Part shown: piece by piece, positions 1 to 7,752 of the stretch | Position numbering within the stretch: position 1 is the stretch's first letter | Layout of the letters: each line of letters begins with the position of its first letter | Assembly (NCBI GenBank): GCA_030684415.1 | Contig: JAUXNL010000433.1 | Coordinates: 1 to 8,624 of the forward strand | Source: Moraxellaceae bacterium | GTDB lineage: Bacteria > Pseudomonadota > Gammaproteobacteria > Pseudomonadales > Moraxellaceae | DNA length: 8,624 nucleotides | Direction: 5' to 3' | Notes under the pieces: model-generated | Database searches by the model: none | The model's input: only the letters and a program-made list of their open reading frames with translations | What the model was told of the DNA's origin: nothing | Position numbers and translations under genes: made by a program

Positions 1-1364
1 GGCACACCGGCATCCATCAGTGCCAGCGAAGCGCCGCAGATGGAGGCCATGGAGGACGAACCATTGGACTCAGTGATGTCGGACACCACACGGATGGCGT
101 AGGGGAATTTTTCCGCCGCCGGCAGCATGGGCTGCACACCACGACGCGCCAGACGGCCATGGCCGATTTCACGACGCTTCGGGCCGGACTCACGACCGGT
201 TTCGCCGACGGAGTACGCCGGGAAGTTGTAATGCAGCATGAAATGATCGGTGCGCGTGCCTTCCAGCGCATCAATCATCATGGCATCACGCGAACCCCCG
301 AGCGTGGCGGTCACGATGGCCTGTGTTTCACCACGGGTGAACAACGCCGAGCCATGGACCTTGGGCAGCACACCGACTTCAATGGCGATCTGGCGCACGG
401 TCTTGGTGTCACGACCATCGATACGCGGCTTGCCGGAAAGAATGTTGTCGCGCACGGTGCGGTACTTGAGATCTTCGAACAGCGTTTCGACTTCTTCGGC
501 ACTCACATCGCCGCCTTCCGGCGCGAACTGGGCCAGTGCGGCCTTCTTGATTTCGCCCAGTCGCGTGTAGCGTTCCTGCTTTTCGCGAATGGTGTAGCCT
601 TCAGAAATCTGGCCTTCAAAAGCGGCCTTGAGCGCTGCTTTCAATTCAGCATTCTGCTCAGGCGCGCTCCAGTCCCAAGGCGTAACGCCAACTTCAGCGG
701 CGAATTCCTTGATGGCGCTAATGGCAACCTGCATTTCATCGTGACCGAAAAGCACGGCGCCCAGCATTTCATCTTCACTGAGCTCCTTGGCTTCGGACTC
801 CACCATCAGCACTGCCTTTTCCGTACCGGCAACCACCAGATCCAGATCAGACGTCTTGAGCTGCTCGTAGGTCGGGTTAACGATGTATTCGCTGTTGATA
901 TAGGCCACACGTGCGCCCGCAATCGGGCCGTTGAACGGCAGGCCTGAAATGGTGAGCGCAGCAGAAGCACCGAGAATGGCAGCAATATCCGGATCGGTCA
1001 GTTTGTCAGAAGAAATCACAGTGGCCGTGATTTGTACTTCGTTGATGAAGCCTTCCGGAAACAGCGGGCGAATCGGACGGTCAATGAGACGCGAGGTCAG
1101 CGTTTCTTTTTCAGTCGGACGACCCTCACGCTTGAAATAGCCACCCGGGATGCGGCCAGCAGCGTAGGTCTTTTCCTGATAGTTCACCGTCATCGGGAAG
1201 AAGTCCTGACCCGGCTTTGTCTTCTTGTTGCCCACAACGGCAACGAGAACTGTCACGCCGCCCATGGTCACGAGAACCGAAGAGGCCTGACGGGCAATAC
1301 GACCGGTTTCCAGCACCACGGTCTGCTGGCCGAACTGGAATTCCTTGCGAACGATCTTGAACAT
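1..1364 (-). CDS. pnp: Polynucleotide phosphorylase (PNPase), N-terminal part, cut by window edge
   Basis: Polyribonucleotide nucleotidyltransferase degrades RNA 3' to 5' with phosphate, releasing nucleoside diphosphates. It works as a trimer in the cytoplasm, often within the RNA degradosome. The protein starts MFKIVRKEFQFGQQTVVLET and shows the first RNase PH domain (TMGGVTVLVAVVG, then FFPMTVNYQEKTYAAGRIPG, FKREGRPTEKETL and SRLIDRPIRPLFPEGF). The helical linker follows, then the second RNase PH domain (RTDHFMLHYNFPAYSVGE, and near the edge SDITESNGSSSMASICGASL). The frame was spot-checked near the start, in the middle and at the edge and is intact. About 454 codons are present of roughly 700 usual for the family. 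The catalytic aspartates of the second RNase PH domain, KH and S1 lie beyond base 1. The ATG at 1362-1364 follows a GAGG at 1376-1379. It is last in the operon, after a long structured leader. Identity is clear. Confidence 0.97.
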   Translation of the reverse strand, partial: MFKIVRKEFQFGQQTVVLETGRIARQASSVLVTMGGVTVLVAVVGNKKTKPGQDFFPMTVNYQEKTYAAGRIPGGYFKREGRPTEKETLTSRLIDRPIRPLFPEGFINEVQITATVISSDKLTDPDIAAILGASAALTISGLPFNGPIAGARVAYINSEYIVNPTYEQLKTSDLDLVVAGTEKAVLMVESEAKELSEDEMLGAVLFGHDEMQVAISAIKEFAAEVGVTPWDWSAPEQNAELKAALKAAFEGQISEGYTIREKQERYTRLGEIKKAALAQFAPEGGDVSAEEVETLFEDLKYRTVRDNILSGKPRIDGRDTKTVRQIAIEVGVLPKVHGSALFTRGETQAIVTATLGGSRDAMMIDALEGTRTDHFMLHYNFPAYSVGETGRESGPKRREIGHGRLARRGVQPMLPAAEKFPYAIRVVSDITESNGSSSMASICGASLALMDAGV

Positions 1365-1437
1365 TTTTTGAGATTCCTCTTTTTGAAAGACGGGCAGACG
1401 TGCCATCACGACTGCCGGTTTCGCCTTCGGAGGCCCC

Positions 1438-1472
1438 TAACAGATCAACTGCACAATGCAGGCGATGTGTTA
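1438..1472 (-). promoter_or_regulatory. Interrupted long hairpin in the pnp leader
   Basis: An outer pair of arms TAACA (1438-1442) and TGTTA (1468-1472) encloses a perfect inner hairpin CTGCA-CAA-TGCAG (1449-1461). The two stems are separated by internal loops. Among the hairpins of this spacer it is the closest to the pnp start, about 75 bases upstream. A long, imperfect stem in this position is where RNase III cuts the E. coli pnp leader before PNPase autoregulation, so this is the best candidate for the equivalent element. No T-run follows it, so it is not a terminator. Confidence 0.35.
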
Positions 1473-1518
1473 GAAGCCTCTCCTGTGGCGCTGCGCTTTA
1501 CTGCAACACGGACCCTCT

Positions 1519-1540
1519 CGGCAAAAGCCAGGCTTTGCCG
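1519..1540 (-). other. Hairpin in pnp leader
   Basis: On the plus strand CGGCAAAAG (1519-1527) faces CTTTGCCG (1533-1540), giving an eight-pair stem with one bulged base. A second small stem, GGGC-AACT-GCCC (1547-1558), lies beside it. Neither is followed by a T-run on the minus strand, so they look like leader structure, not terminators. Confidence 0.35.
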
Positions 1541-1601
1541 GCTACCGGGCAACTGCCCAGCAAACACTCCATCCTGATCCGCAGCGGACAAGAGCATCAT
1601 G

Positions 1602-1624
1602 CGAAAAGCCGTAACAGCTTTTCG
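1602..1624 (-). other. Hairpin just after the rpsO terminator
   Basis: A perfect 8-bp inverted repeat, CGAAAAGC (1602-1609) and GCTTTTCG (1617-1624), has a 7-base loop. On the minus strand it begins 8 bases after the T-run of the rpsO terminator. It lacks its own T-run. It would be the first structure in any transcript that reads through into pnp. Confidence 0.45.
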
Positions 1625-1632
1625 GCACATCC

Positions 1633-1665
1633 AAAAAACCAGGGGAGCGCGAGCGCTCCCCGGTT
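1633..1665 (-). terminator. Intrinsic terminator after rpsO
   Basis: Read on the minus strand, an 8-bp GC-rich stem GGGGAGCG / CGCTCCCC (1661-1654 and 1649-1642) closes on a four-base loop. It is extended by AACC / GGTT around a single bulged base and runs directly into TTTTTT (complement of 1633-1638). It starts 7 bases after the rpsO stop codon. E. coli rpsO also ends in an intrinsic terminator, with partial read-through supplying pnp. The same arrangement is likely here. Confidence 0.88.
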
Positions 1666-1672
1666 CACACAC

Positions 1673-1942
1673 TTAACGACGCAGACCCAGGGTCTGGATC
1701 AGCGCGCTGTAGCGACCACTGTCCTTGCGATTCAGGTAATCCAGCAGCTTGCGACGCTGGTTCACCATGCGGATCAAGCCGCGACGGGAATGATGGTCAT
1801 GCTTGTGTGCCTTGAAGTGGGACTGCAGATCATCGATCTGCGCCGACAACAAAGCCACCTGCACTTCCGGCGAACCCGTATCACCCTGGGCGCGGGCGAA
1901 CTTGGCGACAACTTCTGCTTTCTGTTGCGCGGATAAGGACAT
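1673..1942 (-). CDS. rpsO: 30S ribosomal protein S15
   Basis: S15 is a primary binding protein of the 30S subunit. It binds the three-way junction of helices 20-22 of 16S rRNA and contacts 23S rRNA in bridge B4. The 89-residue length is exactly usual. The family core is complete: GDTGSPEVQVALLSAQI at residues 20-36, HKHDHHSRRGL around 46-56 with the rRNA-binding His and Ser residues, and RRKLLDYLNRKD at 63-74, ending in LGLRR. The ATG at 1940-1942 has GGAG at 1949-1952, six bases upstream. It is separated from truB by 136 bases and followed by its own terminator, so it can be expressed as a separate unit. In E. coli S15 represses its own translation through a structure overlapping the start site; a possible counterpart is annotated just upstream. 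Confidence 0.98.
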   Translation of the reverse strand: MSLSAQQKAEVVAKFARAQGDTGSPEVQVALLSAQIDDLQSHFKAHKHDHHSRRGLIRMVNQRRKLLDYLNRKDSGRYSALIQTLGLRR

Positions 1943-1948
1943 TTTTCA

Positions 1949-1995
1949 CTCCACAATGAGATGCCGTTACGAAAAGACGAACGACCGCGCATCTC
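1949..1995 (-). promoter_or_regulatory. Candidate S15-responsive leader structure at rpsO start
   Basis: A perfect 7-bp pair of arms GAGATGC (1958-1964) and GCATCTC (1989-1995) brackets 24 bases. A smaller CGTT / AACG pairing is possible inside. On the mRNA the stem ends five bases before the rpsO Shine-Dalgarno GGAG (1949-1952). A hairpin next to the ribosome site of rpsO is the expected location of S15 feedback control, whose RNA shape differs between bacterial groups. The pairing is seen directly; the link to S15 is inference. Confidence 0.4.
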
Positions 1996-2037
1996 TACAG
2001 TCGTCGTCGCGAATGGCATGTCTGCCACTCATTCATC

Positions 2038-2060
2038 TTGACCGGCTTGTGGCCGGCCAA
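2038..2060 (-). other. Hairpin after truB
   Basis: In the minus-strand RNA, UUGGCCGGC and GCCGGUCAA pair over nine positions, including one G-U pair, around the loop CACAA. On the opposite strand the same position would be an A-C mismatch, so the fold favours the operon transcript. It begins 18 bases after the truB stop. No T-run follows, so it is not an intrinsic terminator; it might protect the truB mRNA end or belong to the rpsO leader. Confidence 0.45.
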
Positions 2061-2078
2061 CCTTTGATTCATATCGGA

Positions 2079-3011
2079 TCAGCTGGCCTCACCAACTGAA
2101 CGGATAAGACGTCGCGGCGCCACGCGCCCTTCGTCATCCACCGCTCCCAGCCCCAGAAACTGACCGTCTTCCCCGAAGACCAGAAGCTCACCTTCACGCG
2201 GCAGCCCGGGCGCTCGCACGGGCTGGCCGCGGCGCAGATAGTACGCGGCATTCTCCGAGAGCTCCACGCGCGGACGATCCGCAAGTCCAGCCCATGGCGG
2301 CAGCAGAAGCGCGTCCAGTGCGGCGTGCCCACCGGCCTCCAGCGCCTGCTCCAACTGCTCCAGCGTCACCATGGCCGGCTGCACGAACGGGCCGAGCGAC
2401 AACCGTCGCAACATGACCACATGCGCACCACAGCCCAGCAGCGCCCCCATATCTTCGGCCAGCGAACGGATATAGGTGCCCTTGCTGACATGGGCTTCCA
2501 ACGTCCACTCATCCGGCGTTGATGCCAGTAATGTCAGACGGTGAACCGTGACCCGGCGTGCCGGACGCTCGACCTCGATACCTTGGCGCGCCAACTCGTA
2601 AAGCGGACGGCCATCTTTCTTCAGGGCCGAAAACATCGACGGCACCTGGTCAATTTCGCCGCGAAAGCGCTGGAGCACCTGCTCAATAGCGGCGTCATCC
2701 AGCACGGGCACCTGCGCTTCGCGGATGACCTCACCTTCGGCGTCGCCCGTGGCGGTGGCCACCCCCAGACGGATACGAGTGACATAGACCTTGTCCGCAT
2801 CCAGCAGGTACTGCGTGAACTTCGACGCCTCACCCAGACAGACCGGCAAAAGCCCGGTCGCCAATGGGTCCAGACTCCCGGTATGTCCGGCCTTGTCGGC
2901 CTGATACAGGTGCCGCACGCGCATCAGCGCCTGATTGGAGGTAATGCCCTGCGGCTTGTCCAGCAGCAGCACACCGTCTACCGGACGGCGCGGGCGACGC
3001 GGCTTGCTCAT
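2079..3011 (-). CDS. truB: tRNA pseudouridine(55) synthase TruB
   Basis: TruB converts uridine 55 in the T loop of tRNAs to pseudouridine and also acts as a tRNA folding chaperone. At 310 residues it is close to E. coli TruB (314). The N-terminal catalytic domain opens with GVLLLDKPQGITSN (13-26) and has motif GHTGSLDPLATGLLP (42-56) with the nucleophile Asp48 and flipping His43. Tyr76 in KVYVTRI stacks on the substrate base. PSMFSALKKDGRPLYELAR (124-142) and GTYIRSLAEDMG (178-189), with the Arg of the active site, follow. The C-terminal PUA-like domain covers about 245-310. The ATG at 3009-3011 has GAGG (3018-3021) six bases upstream, overlapping the rbfA stop codon, so translation of the two is probably coupled. 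Downstream is a 136-base spacer before rpsO. Confidence 0.98.
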   Translation of the reverse strand: MSKPRRPRRPVDGVLLLDKPQGITSNQALMRVRHLYQADKAGHTGSLDPLATGLLPVCLGEASKFTQYLLDADKVYVTRIRLGVATATGDAEGEVIREAQVPVLDDAAIEQVLQRFRGEIDQVPSMFSALKKDGRPLYELARQGIEVERPARRVTVHRLTLLASTPDEWTLEAHVSKGTYIRSLAEDMGALLGCGAHVVMLRRLSLGPFVQPAMVTLEQLEQALEAGGHAALDALLLPPWAGLADRPRVELSENAAYYLRRGQPVRAPGLPREGELLVFGEDGQFLGLGAVDDEGRVAPRRLIRSVGEAS

Positions 3012-3019
3012 GCGTCGCC

Positions 3020-3409
3020 TCAGGCGTCTGCGTCATCGCCACGCGCAGAAGCGCGTTCGCGATCTTCAGAGACGGCCGTGTTGATCAGGGCCGCCATCCG
3101 GTTGCCGCGCGCCGTCACTTCATCAAAATGGAAGCGCAGCCGCGGAATCATGCGCAGCTTGAGCGCACGACCCAACTCACTGCGCAGGAAGCCTGCGGCG
3201 CCGTTCAGCACCGCCAGGCTCGCGTCCGGCTTCTCTTCGAGCGTGGCACCAAGCACGGTGACATAGACATCGGCATAGCCCATGTCAGAACTCACCTTCA
3301 CGCTCGATATCGTCACCATGCCAAGGCGTGGATCCTTTAAACCGAGACGAATCATGTCCGACAGATCACGCTGGATCTGGTCGGCAATACGCTGCGTACG
3401 CTGGCTCAA
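3020..3409 (-). CDS. rbfA: 30S ribosome-binding factor A
   Basis: RbfA binds the immature 30S subunit near the 5' helix of 16S rRNA. It is needed for late maturation and for growth in the cold in E. coli. The 129-residue protein has the single KH-like fold of the family: RTQRIADQIQRDLSDMI (4-20), LKDPRLGMVTISSVKVSSD (24-42), YADVYVTVLG (45-54), LNGAAGFLRSELGRALKLRMIPRLRFHFDE (68-97), and a short acidic tail. The start is TTG at 3407-3409, chosen because AGAGG (3415-3419) lies five bases upstream, the N-terminus matches the family, and the first in-frame ATG would remove the conserved first helix. It begins 20 bases after the infB stop and ends 8 bases before truB, so it sits in a tight infB-rbfA-truB block. 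Confidence 0.96.
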   Translation of the reverse strand: MSQRTQRIADQIQRDLSDMIRLGLKDPRLGMVTISSVKVSSDMGYADVYVTVLGATLEEKPDASLAVLNGAAGFLRSELGRALKLRMIPRLRFHFDEVTARGNRMAALINTAVSEDRERASARGDDADA

Positions 3410-3429
3410 AAATACCTCTTGCCGCCGTC

Positions 3430-6147
3430 TTACAGACTGCGCTTGATGATGGTGACGTCGTATACCTCGATCTTGTCGCCGGTACGGATGTCGTTATAGC
3501 CCTTGACGGCCAGACCACACTCCACACCATTGCGCACTTCCTGGACATCGTCCTTGAAGCGGCGCAGCGACTCCAGTTCACCCTGGAAGACCACGACTTC
3601 ATCACGCAGCACACGAATCGGCTTGCTGCGATACAGCGTGCCCTCGACCACCATACAACCCGCCGCCGCGCCAAACTTGGACGAGCGGAACACGTCACGC
3701 ACCTGGGCCACACCCAGAATGGTTTCGCGATGCTCTGGCGCCAGCAAGCCGGACATAGCCGCTTTCACGTCATCAATCAGTTCATAAATGATGCTGTAGT
3801 AACGCAGATCGAGACCTTCCGCCTGGCATTTCGCCTTGGCCGCATTGTCAGCACGCACATTGAAGCCAAGAATGACGCCGCCCGTGCTTTCCGCCAGCGT
3901 CACATCAGACTCGGTAATGGCACCCACGCCGGAACCGACGATGCTCACCTTCACTTCACCGGTGGACAATGCATTCAGCGACTGCGTCAGGGCTTCGAGC
4001 GAGCCACGCACATCCGTCTTCAGCACGATATTGACGGAGGAGGCTTCTTTCTTGCCCATGTTGGCAAAAAGATTCTCGAGCTTGCTGGCTTGCTGACGAT
4101 CAATCTTCGCCTGGCGCAACTTGGTTTCGCGGAATTCGGCGACTTCACGCGCCTTGCGCTCATCGTCCACGACCAGAAACTCGTCGCCAGCATCCGGGGC
4201 TTCGGGCAGGCCGAGAATTTCCACCGGAATCGACGGACCCGCACTCTTGGTCGGCTTGCCGTTTTCATCGGCCATCGCACGAACACGACCATAATGTGTG
4301 CCGGCGAGCACCAGATCACCTGTCTTCAGCGTGCCGCGCTGTACGAGCAGGGTGGCAATGGCACCACGCCCCTTGTCGATACGCGCTTCGATAACCACAC
4401 CATGAGCAGAACCATCGACCACGGCGGTCAGTTCCAGCAGCTCGGCCTGAACCAGAATGGCATCGAGCAGCGCATCGACACCGTCACCCGTGTGCGCCGA
4501 AACCTTCACCACCTGAGTATCGCCGCCCCACTCTTCCGGAACGATTTCCTTCACCGACAGTTCGTTGAGCACGCGATCAGGATCCGCGCTCGGCTTGTCC
4601 ATCTTGTTAATGGCGACAATCAGCGGCACCCCAGCAGCACGCGCATGGTCAATCGCTTCAGCGGTTTGCGGCATGACGCCGTCATCCGCCGCCACCACGA
4701 TCACGACAATGTCCGTTGCCTTCGCACCACGGGCACGCATGGCGGTAAACGCCGCATGGCCTGGTGTATCAAGGAAGGTAATCATGCCGCGCGGCGTTTC
4801 GACGTGATACGCGCCAATATGCTGGGTGATGCCACCGGCTTCGCCGGCCGCCACTTTCGCACGGCGGATATAGTCAAGCAGCGAGGTCTTGCCATGGTCG
4901 ACATGGCCCATGATGGTCACCACAGGCGCACGGGTCGAACCCTCGCCATGATGCTTCATGGAGTCCTTGAGTGAGTCTTCGACGGCTGTCTCGCTGACAA
5001 ACCTGGGGTTATGGCCCAACTCTTCTACCACAAGACCCGCCGTTGTCTGGTCGATGGTCTGGTTGGCCGTCACGGTTTCGCCCATCTTCATGAGCACCTT
5101 GATGACCACGCGCGCCTTCAGCGCCATTTTCTGCGCCAGATCAGCAACCGTGATGTTTTCACCGATGGTGACGTCGTACACCTGCTTCTCCACCGGCTTT
5201 TCAAAACCGTGCTGTTTGGACAACGCACTGCTGAGCGTGCGTGCCACCGGTTTGAATACCTGCTCTTCAACGCGCTTCTTGCCCCCCTTGGACTTACCGC
5301 CGGAGGAGCGGGTTGCGCCGCCACGCTTGATCTCGCGATCTTCACGGGCAAATGAGTCTTCGTAAGCCGTTCCGACCAGACCACGCGCCAGCGGCACATC
5401 GATGGCCGGCGCCACCGCCTCACCACCACGCAGCTCAATTTCCGCTGCAATGCGTCGCGCCTGCTCCAGAGTTTTTTCCCGAGCCTTTTCTTCAGCCTCA
5501 AGACGCAGCTTCTCTTCTTGCTTGCGGCGCACCTCATCGGCAGCACGCAGACGAGCTTCTTCAGCTTCGCGCTTTGCCTTTTCTTCCGGGCTTTCATCGC
5601 GCGCTTTAACGGCCGCCATGCCCACCTTGGGTACGGAAAGCTTTTTGTCTTTTACGCCCTTGCTGGCGGCGTCATGTGCACGACGAGCCTCTTCTGCCGC
5701 TTTGCGAGCCTCTTCTTCAGCCGCCGCAATACGTACCTCTTCTTCGGCACGGCGCGCAGCAGCCTCAGCCGCCAAGCGCTCTTCCTCAGCCTTGCGGGCC
5801 GCTTCTTCGGCTTCGCGAGCAGCGTCTTCCTGATCATCCAGCGCCGAGCGCTTCACATAGGAGCGCGTCTTGCGCACTTCGACATTGACCGTCTTGGCCT
5901 TGCCGCCCGCAGATGGCGCCACCTTGAGAGTGGTCGTTTCCTTGCGCTTGAGTGTGATTTTCTTCGGCTCAGCATCCGACTCGCCGTGAGCACGCTTCAA
6001 GTGCCCCAGCAACTGCTGCTTCTCCACATCGGAGACAACATCGTCCGCATTTTTATGCAGCAACCCGGCTTCCTGCATTTGTGCCAGCAGGGTTTCCACC
6101 GGGCGGCCGACGGTCTCGGCCAATTGTTTGACGGTCACTTCAGCCAT
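3430..6147 (-). CDS. infB: Translation initiation factor IF-2
   Basis: IF2 is the GTPase that places fMet-tRNA on the 30S P site and promotes 50S joining. Its 905 residues compare with 890 in E. coli. Order of parts: an N-terminal IF2_N domain (1-52); a linker (about 105-235) very rich in Ala, Glu, Arg and Lys, likely one long charged helix; a second IF2_N-like domain (323-380); then the GTPase. GTPase motifs are all present: G1 GHVDHGKT (414-421), G2 region GGIT (438-441), G3 DTPGH (460-464), G4 NKMD (514-517) and G5 SAH (550-552). Domains II, III and C follow, ending in GDKIEVYDVTIIKRSL, which includes the fMet-binding domain. The ATG at 6145-6147 has GGAG at 6159-6162, an 11-base spacing. 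A shorter form from an internal start, as in E. coli, is possible but not evident. It is followed closely by rbfA. Confidence 0.98.
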   Translation of the reverse strand: MAEVTVKQLAETVGRPVETLLAQMQEAGLLHKNADDVVSDVEKQQLLGHLKRAHGESDAEPKKITLKRKETTTLKVAPSAGGKAKTVNVEVRKTRSYVKRSALDDQEDAAREAEEAARKAEEERLAAEAAARRAEEEVRIAAAEEEARKAAEEARRAHDAASKGVKDKKLSVPKVGMAAVKARDESPEEKAKREAEEARLRAADEVRRKQEEKLRLEAEEKAREKTLEQARRIAAEIELRGGEAVAPAIDVPLARGLVGTAYEDSFAREDREIKRGGATRSSGGKSKGGKKRVEEQVFKPVARTLSSALSKQHGFEKPVEKQVYDVTIGENITVADLAQKMALKARVVIKVLMKMGETVTANQTIDQTTAGLVVEELGHNPRFVSETAVEDSLKDSMKHHGEGSTRAPVVTIMGHVDHGKTSLLDYIRRAKVAAGEAGGITQHIGAYHVETPRGMITFLDTPGHAAFTAMRARGAKATDIVVIVVAADDGVMPQTAEAIDHARAAGVPLIVAINKMDKPSADPDRVLNELSVKEIVPEEWGGDTQVVKVSAHTGDGVDALLDAILVQAELLELTAVVDGSAHGVVIEARIDKGRGAIATLLVQRGTLKTGDLVLAGTHYGRVRAMADENGKPTKSAGPSIPVEILGLPEAPDAGDEFLVVDDERKAREVAEFRETKLRQAKIDRQQASKLENLFANMGKKEASSVNIVLKTDVRGSLEALTQSLNALSTGEVKVSIVGSGVGAITESDVTLAESTGGVILGFNVRADNAAKAKCQAEGLDLRYYSIIYELIDDVKAAMSGLLAPEHRETILGVAQVRDVFRSSKFGAAAGCMVVEGTLYRSKPIRVLRDEVVVFQGELESLRRFKDDVQEVRNGVECGLAVKGYNDIRTGDKIEVYDVTIIKRSL

Positions 6148-6279
6148 CTAGCGTGTCTCTCCGCTTCGCTCGGCATTATTCGATGCAACACTTGTTGCCA
6201 CGCTGTGCCATCCACCCGAGGGCCACTTCCCCCGCAGGAGAAGGATGAGCACAGTCACCATCCTTTTCAGGAACGGCTG
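6148..6279 (-). other. nusA-infB spacer with inverted repeats
   Basis: This 132-base gap has no gene. It contains AAGGATG / CATCCTT (6241-6247 and 6259-6265), extendable to ten positions with one imperfect pair (6238-6268), and the near-palindrome GCAACA-CT-TGTTGC (6185-6198). Neither is followed by a T-run on the minus strand, so transcription probably continues into infB. I see no clear promoter. Confidence 0.5.
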
Positions 6280-7752
6280 TTATTGAAACCAGGGTTCACG
6301 CGCCTTCATGATGAGCTGGCCGGCACGCTCCGGATCAAGCCCTTCGATGTCGGCAATATCATCAATTGCCTGCTCAGCCAGATCTTCCATGGTCACCACG
6401 CCACGAGCCGCCAGCTCGAACGCCAGCTTGCGGGTCATACCGTCCATGTTGAGCAGATCGTCAGCAGGCTCGCTGCTGTTTTCTTCGGACACCAGTGCGC
6501 GCGTGAGCAGGGCATCCTTTGCACGCTGGCGCAAAACATTGACGATATCTTCATCAAAGTCTTCGATGGCGAGCATTTCCTCAAGCGGCACATAGGCCAC
6601 TTCTTCGAGGGAGGTGAAGCCTTCATTCACCAGAATGCTGGCCACATCCTCATCCACATCCAGATCGCGCATGAACGCATCAATGTATTGACGCGATTCG
6701 TTTTCCTGCTTGGACTCGGCATCCGCCACGGTCATCACATTCAGGCGCCAGCCGGTCAGCTCGGATGCCAGACGAATGTTCTGTCCGCCACGACCGATGG
6801 CCATGGCCAGTTGATCTTCTTCAACCGCCACATCCATGGAGTGCGAATCTTCATCGACCACAATCGCGGCGACTTCAGCCGGCTGCAGTGCGTTGATCAC
6901 AAACTGGGCTGGATTATCATCCCAGAGCACGATATCAACACGCTCTCCAGCAAGCTCTCCCGACACGGCCTGCACACGTGCACCACGCATGCCGATACAG
7001 GCACCTTGCGGGTCGATGCGCTGATCATTGGTTTTGACCGCAATCTTGGCGCGTACGCCAGGATCACGGGCAGCACCCCGAATCTCGATGATTTCCTCAC
7101 CGATTTCCGGCACTTCGATACGGAACAACTCGATAAGCAATTCAGGGCGCGTACGCGACACCAGCAGTTGCGAGCCGCGACCTTCGGCATTCACATCAAA
7201 CAACACTGCACGAACACGCTCGCCTACGCGAAACGTTTCGCGCGGAATCATGTCTTCACGGCCCACATAGGCCTCGGCATTACCACCGAGATCCAGAATC
7301 AGGCCGTCGCGAGTCGTTTTCTTGACAACACCCGAAAGAATTTCACCAATGCGACCACGGTACGCATCCACCACCAGCGCGCGTTCTGCTTCGCGCACCT
7401 TCTGAACAATGACCTGCTTGGCGGTTTGTGCCGCAATGCGCCCGAAGCCGATGGACTCGACCTGCTCTTCACGCACGTCGCCCAGCTTCATGCCTTCTGG
7501 CTCAACATCGCTGATGGCGAGCTGCATGGCGGGGATTTCATGATCCTCATCCGCCACCACCGTCCAGCGACGGAACGTATCGTATTCGCCAGTCTTGCGA
7601 TTGATGGCGACACGGAGGTCGATTTCATCCGTGTTGTAGTTTTTCTTGGTCGCCGCCACCAGTGCCTGTTCAAGCGCCTGGAAAATGACTTCACGAGACA
7701 CACCCTTCTCGTTACTGACCGAGTCGACCACCATCAGAATTTCTTTGCTCAT
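6280..7752 (-). CDS. nusA: Transcription termination/antitermination protein NusA
   Basis: NusA binds RNA polymerase and nascent RNA and modulates pausing, intrinsic termination, Rho action and antitermination of rRNA operons. At 490 residues it is near the E. coli size (495). Order of domains: N-terminal polymerase-binding domain (1-130, starting MSKEILMVVDSVSNEKGV); S1 domain (about 132-200, GRIGEILSGVVKKTTRDG, then GNAEAYVGREDMIP); KH1 (about 230-295, PQGACIGMRGARVQAVSGEL); KH2 (about 300-345, LAMAIGRGGQNIRLASELTG). Two acidic repeats follow (about 363-420 and 433-488), the second ending AREPWFQ. The paired acidic repeats are typical of gamma- and betaproteobacteria and contact the alpha subunit CTD. 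The ATG at 7750-7752 has AGGA (7760-7763) seven bases upstream. NusA is known in E. coli to reduce expression of its own operon, acting in the leader where tandem terminators stand here. Confidence 0.98.
   Translation of the reverse strand: MSKEILMVVDSVSNEKGVSREVIFQALEQALVAATKKNYNTDEIDLRVAINRKTGEYDTFRRWTVVADEDHEIPAMQLAISDVEPEGMKLGDVREEQVESIGFGRIAAQTAKQVIVQKVREAERALVVDAYRGRIGEILSGVVKKTTRDGLILDLGGNAEAYVGREDMIPRETFRVGERVRAVLFDVNAEGRGSQLLVSRTRPELLIELFRIEVPEIGEEIIEIRGAARDPGVRAKIAVKTNDQRIDPQGACIGMRGARVQAVSGELAGERVDIVLWDDNPAQFVINALQPAEVAAIVVDEDSHSMDVAVEEDQLAMAIGRGGQNIRLASELTGWRLNVMTVADAESKQENESRQYIDAFMRDLDVDEDVASILVNEGFTSLEEVAYVPLEEMLAIEDFDEDIVNVLRQRAKDALLTRALVSEENSSEPADDLLNMDGMTRKLAFELAARGVVTMEDLAEQAIDDIADIEGLDPERAGQLIMKAREPWFQ

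Larger units (their letters stand above)
1365..1672 (-). other. rpsO-pnp spacer / pnp leader with several hairpins
   Basis: This 308-base non-coding stretch lies between the rpsO stop and the pnp start. On the minus strand it holds the rpsO terminator first and then at least four inverted repeats: 1602-1624, 1547-1558, 1519-1540 and 1438-1472. In E. coli the same spacer carries a pnp promoter, an RNase III hairpin and the site where PNPase represses its own mRNA. The dense folding here is compatible with such a leader. That role is inference from position. I saw no convincing promoter and no credible small gene in it. Confidence 0.6.

Noticed and set aside
159..947. A 262-codon open frame on the plus strand, antisense to pnp
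   Set aside because: PNPase is clearly encoded on the minus strand through this entire stretch; the plus frame has no recognisable content.
3328..4974. A 548-codon open frame on the plus strand, antisense to infB
   Set aside because: Same reason: it is a by-product of codon choice in infB, with no family resemblance and no start signals.
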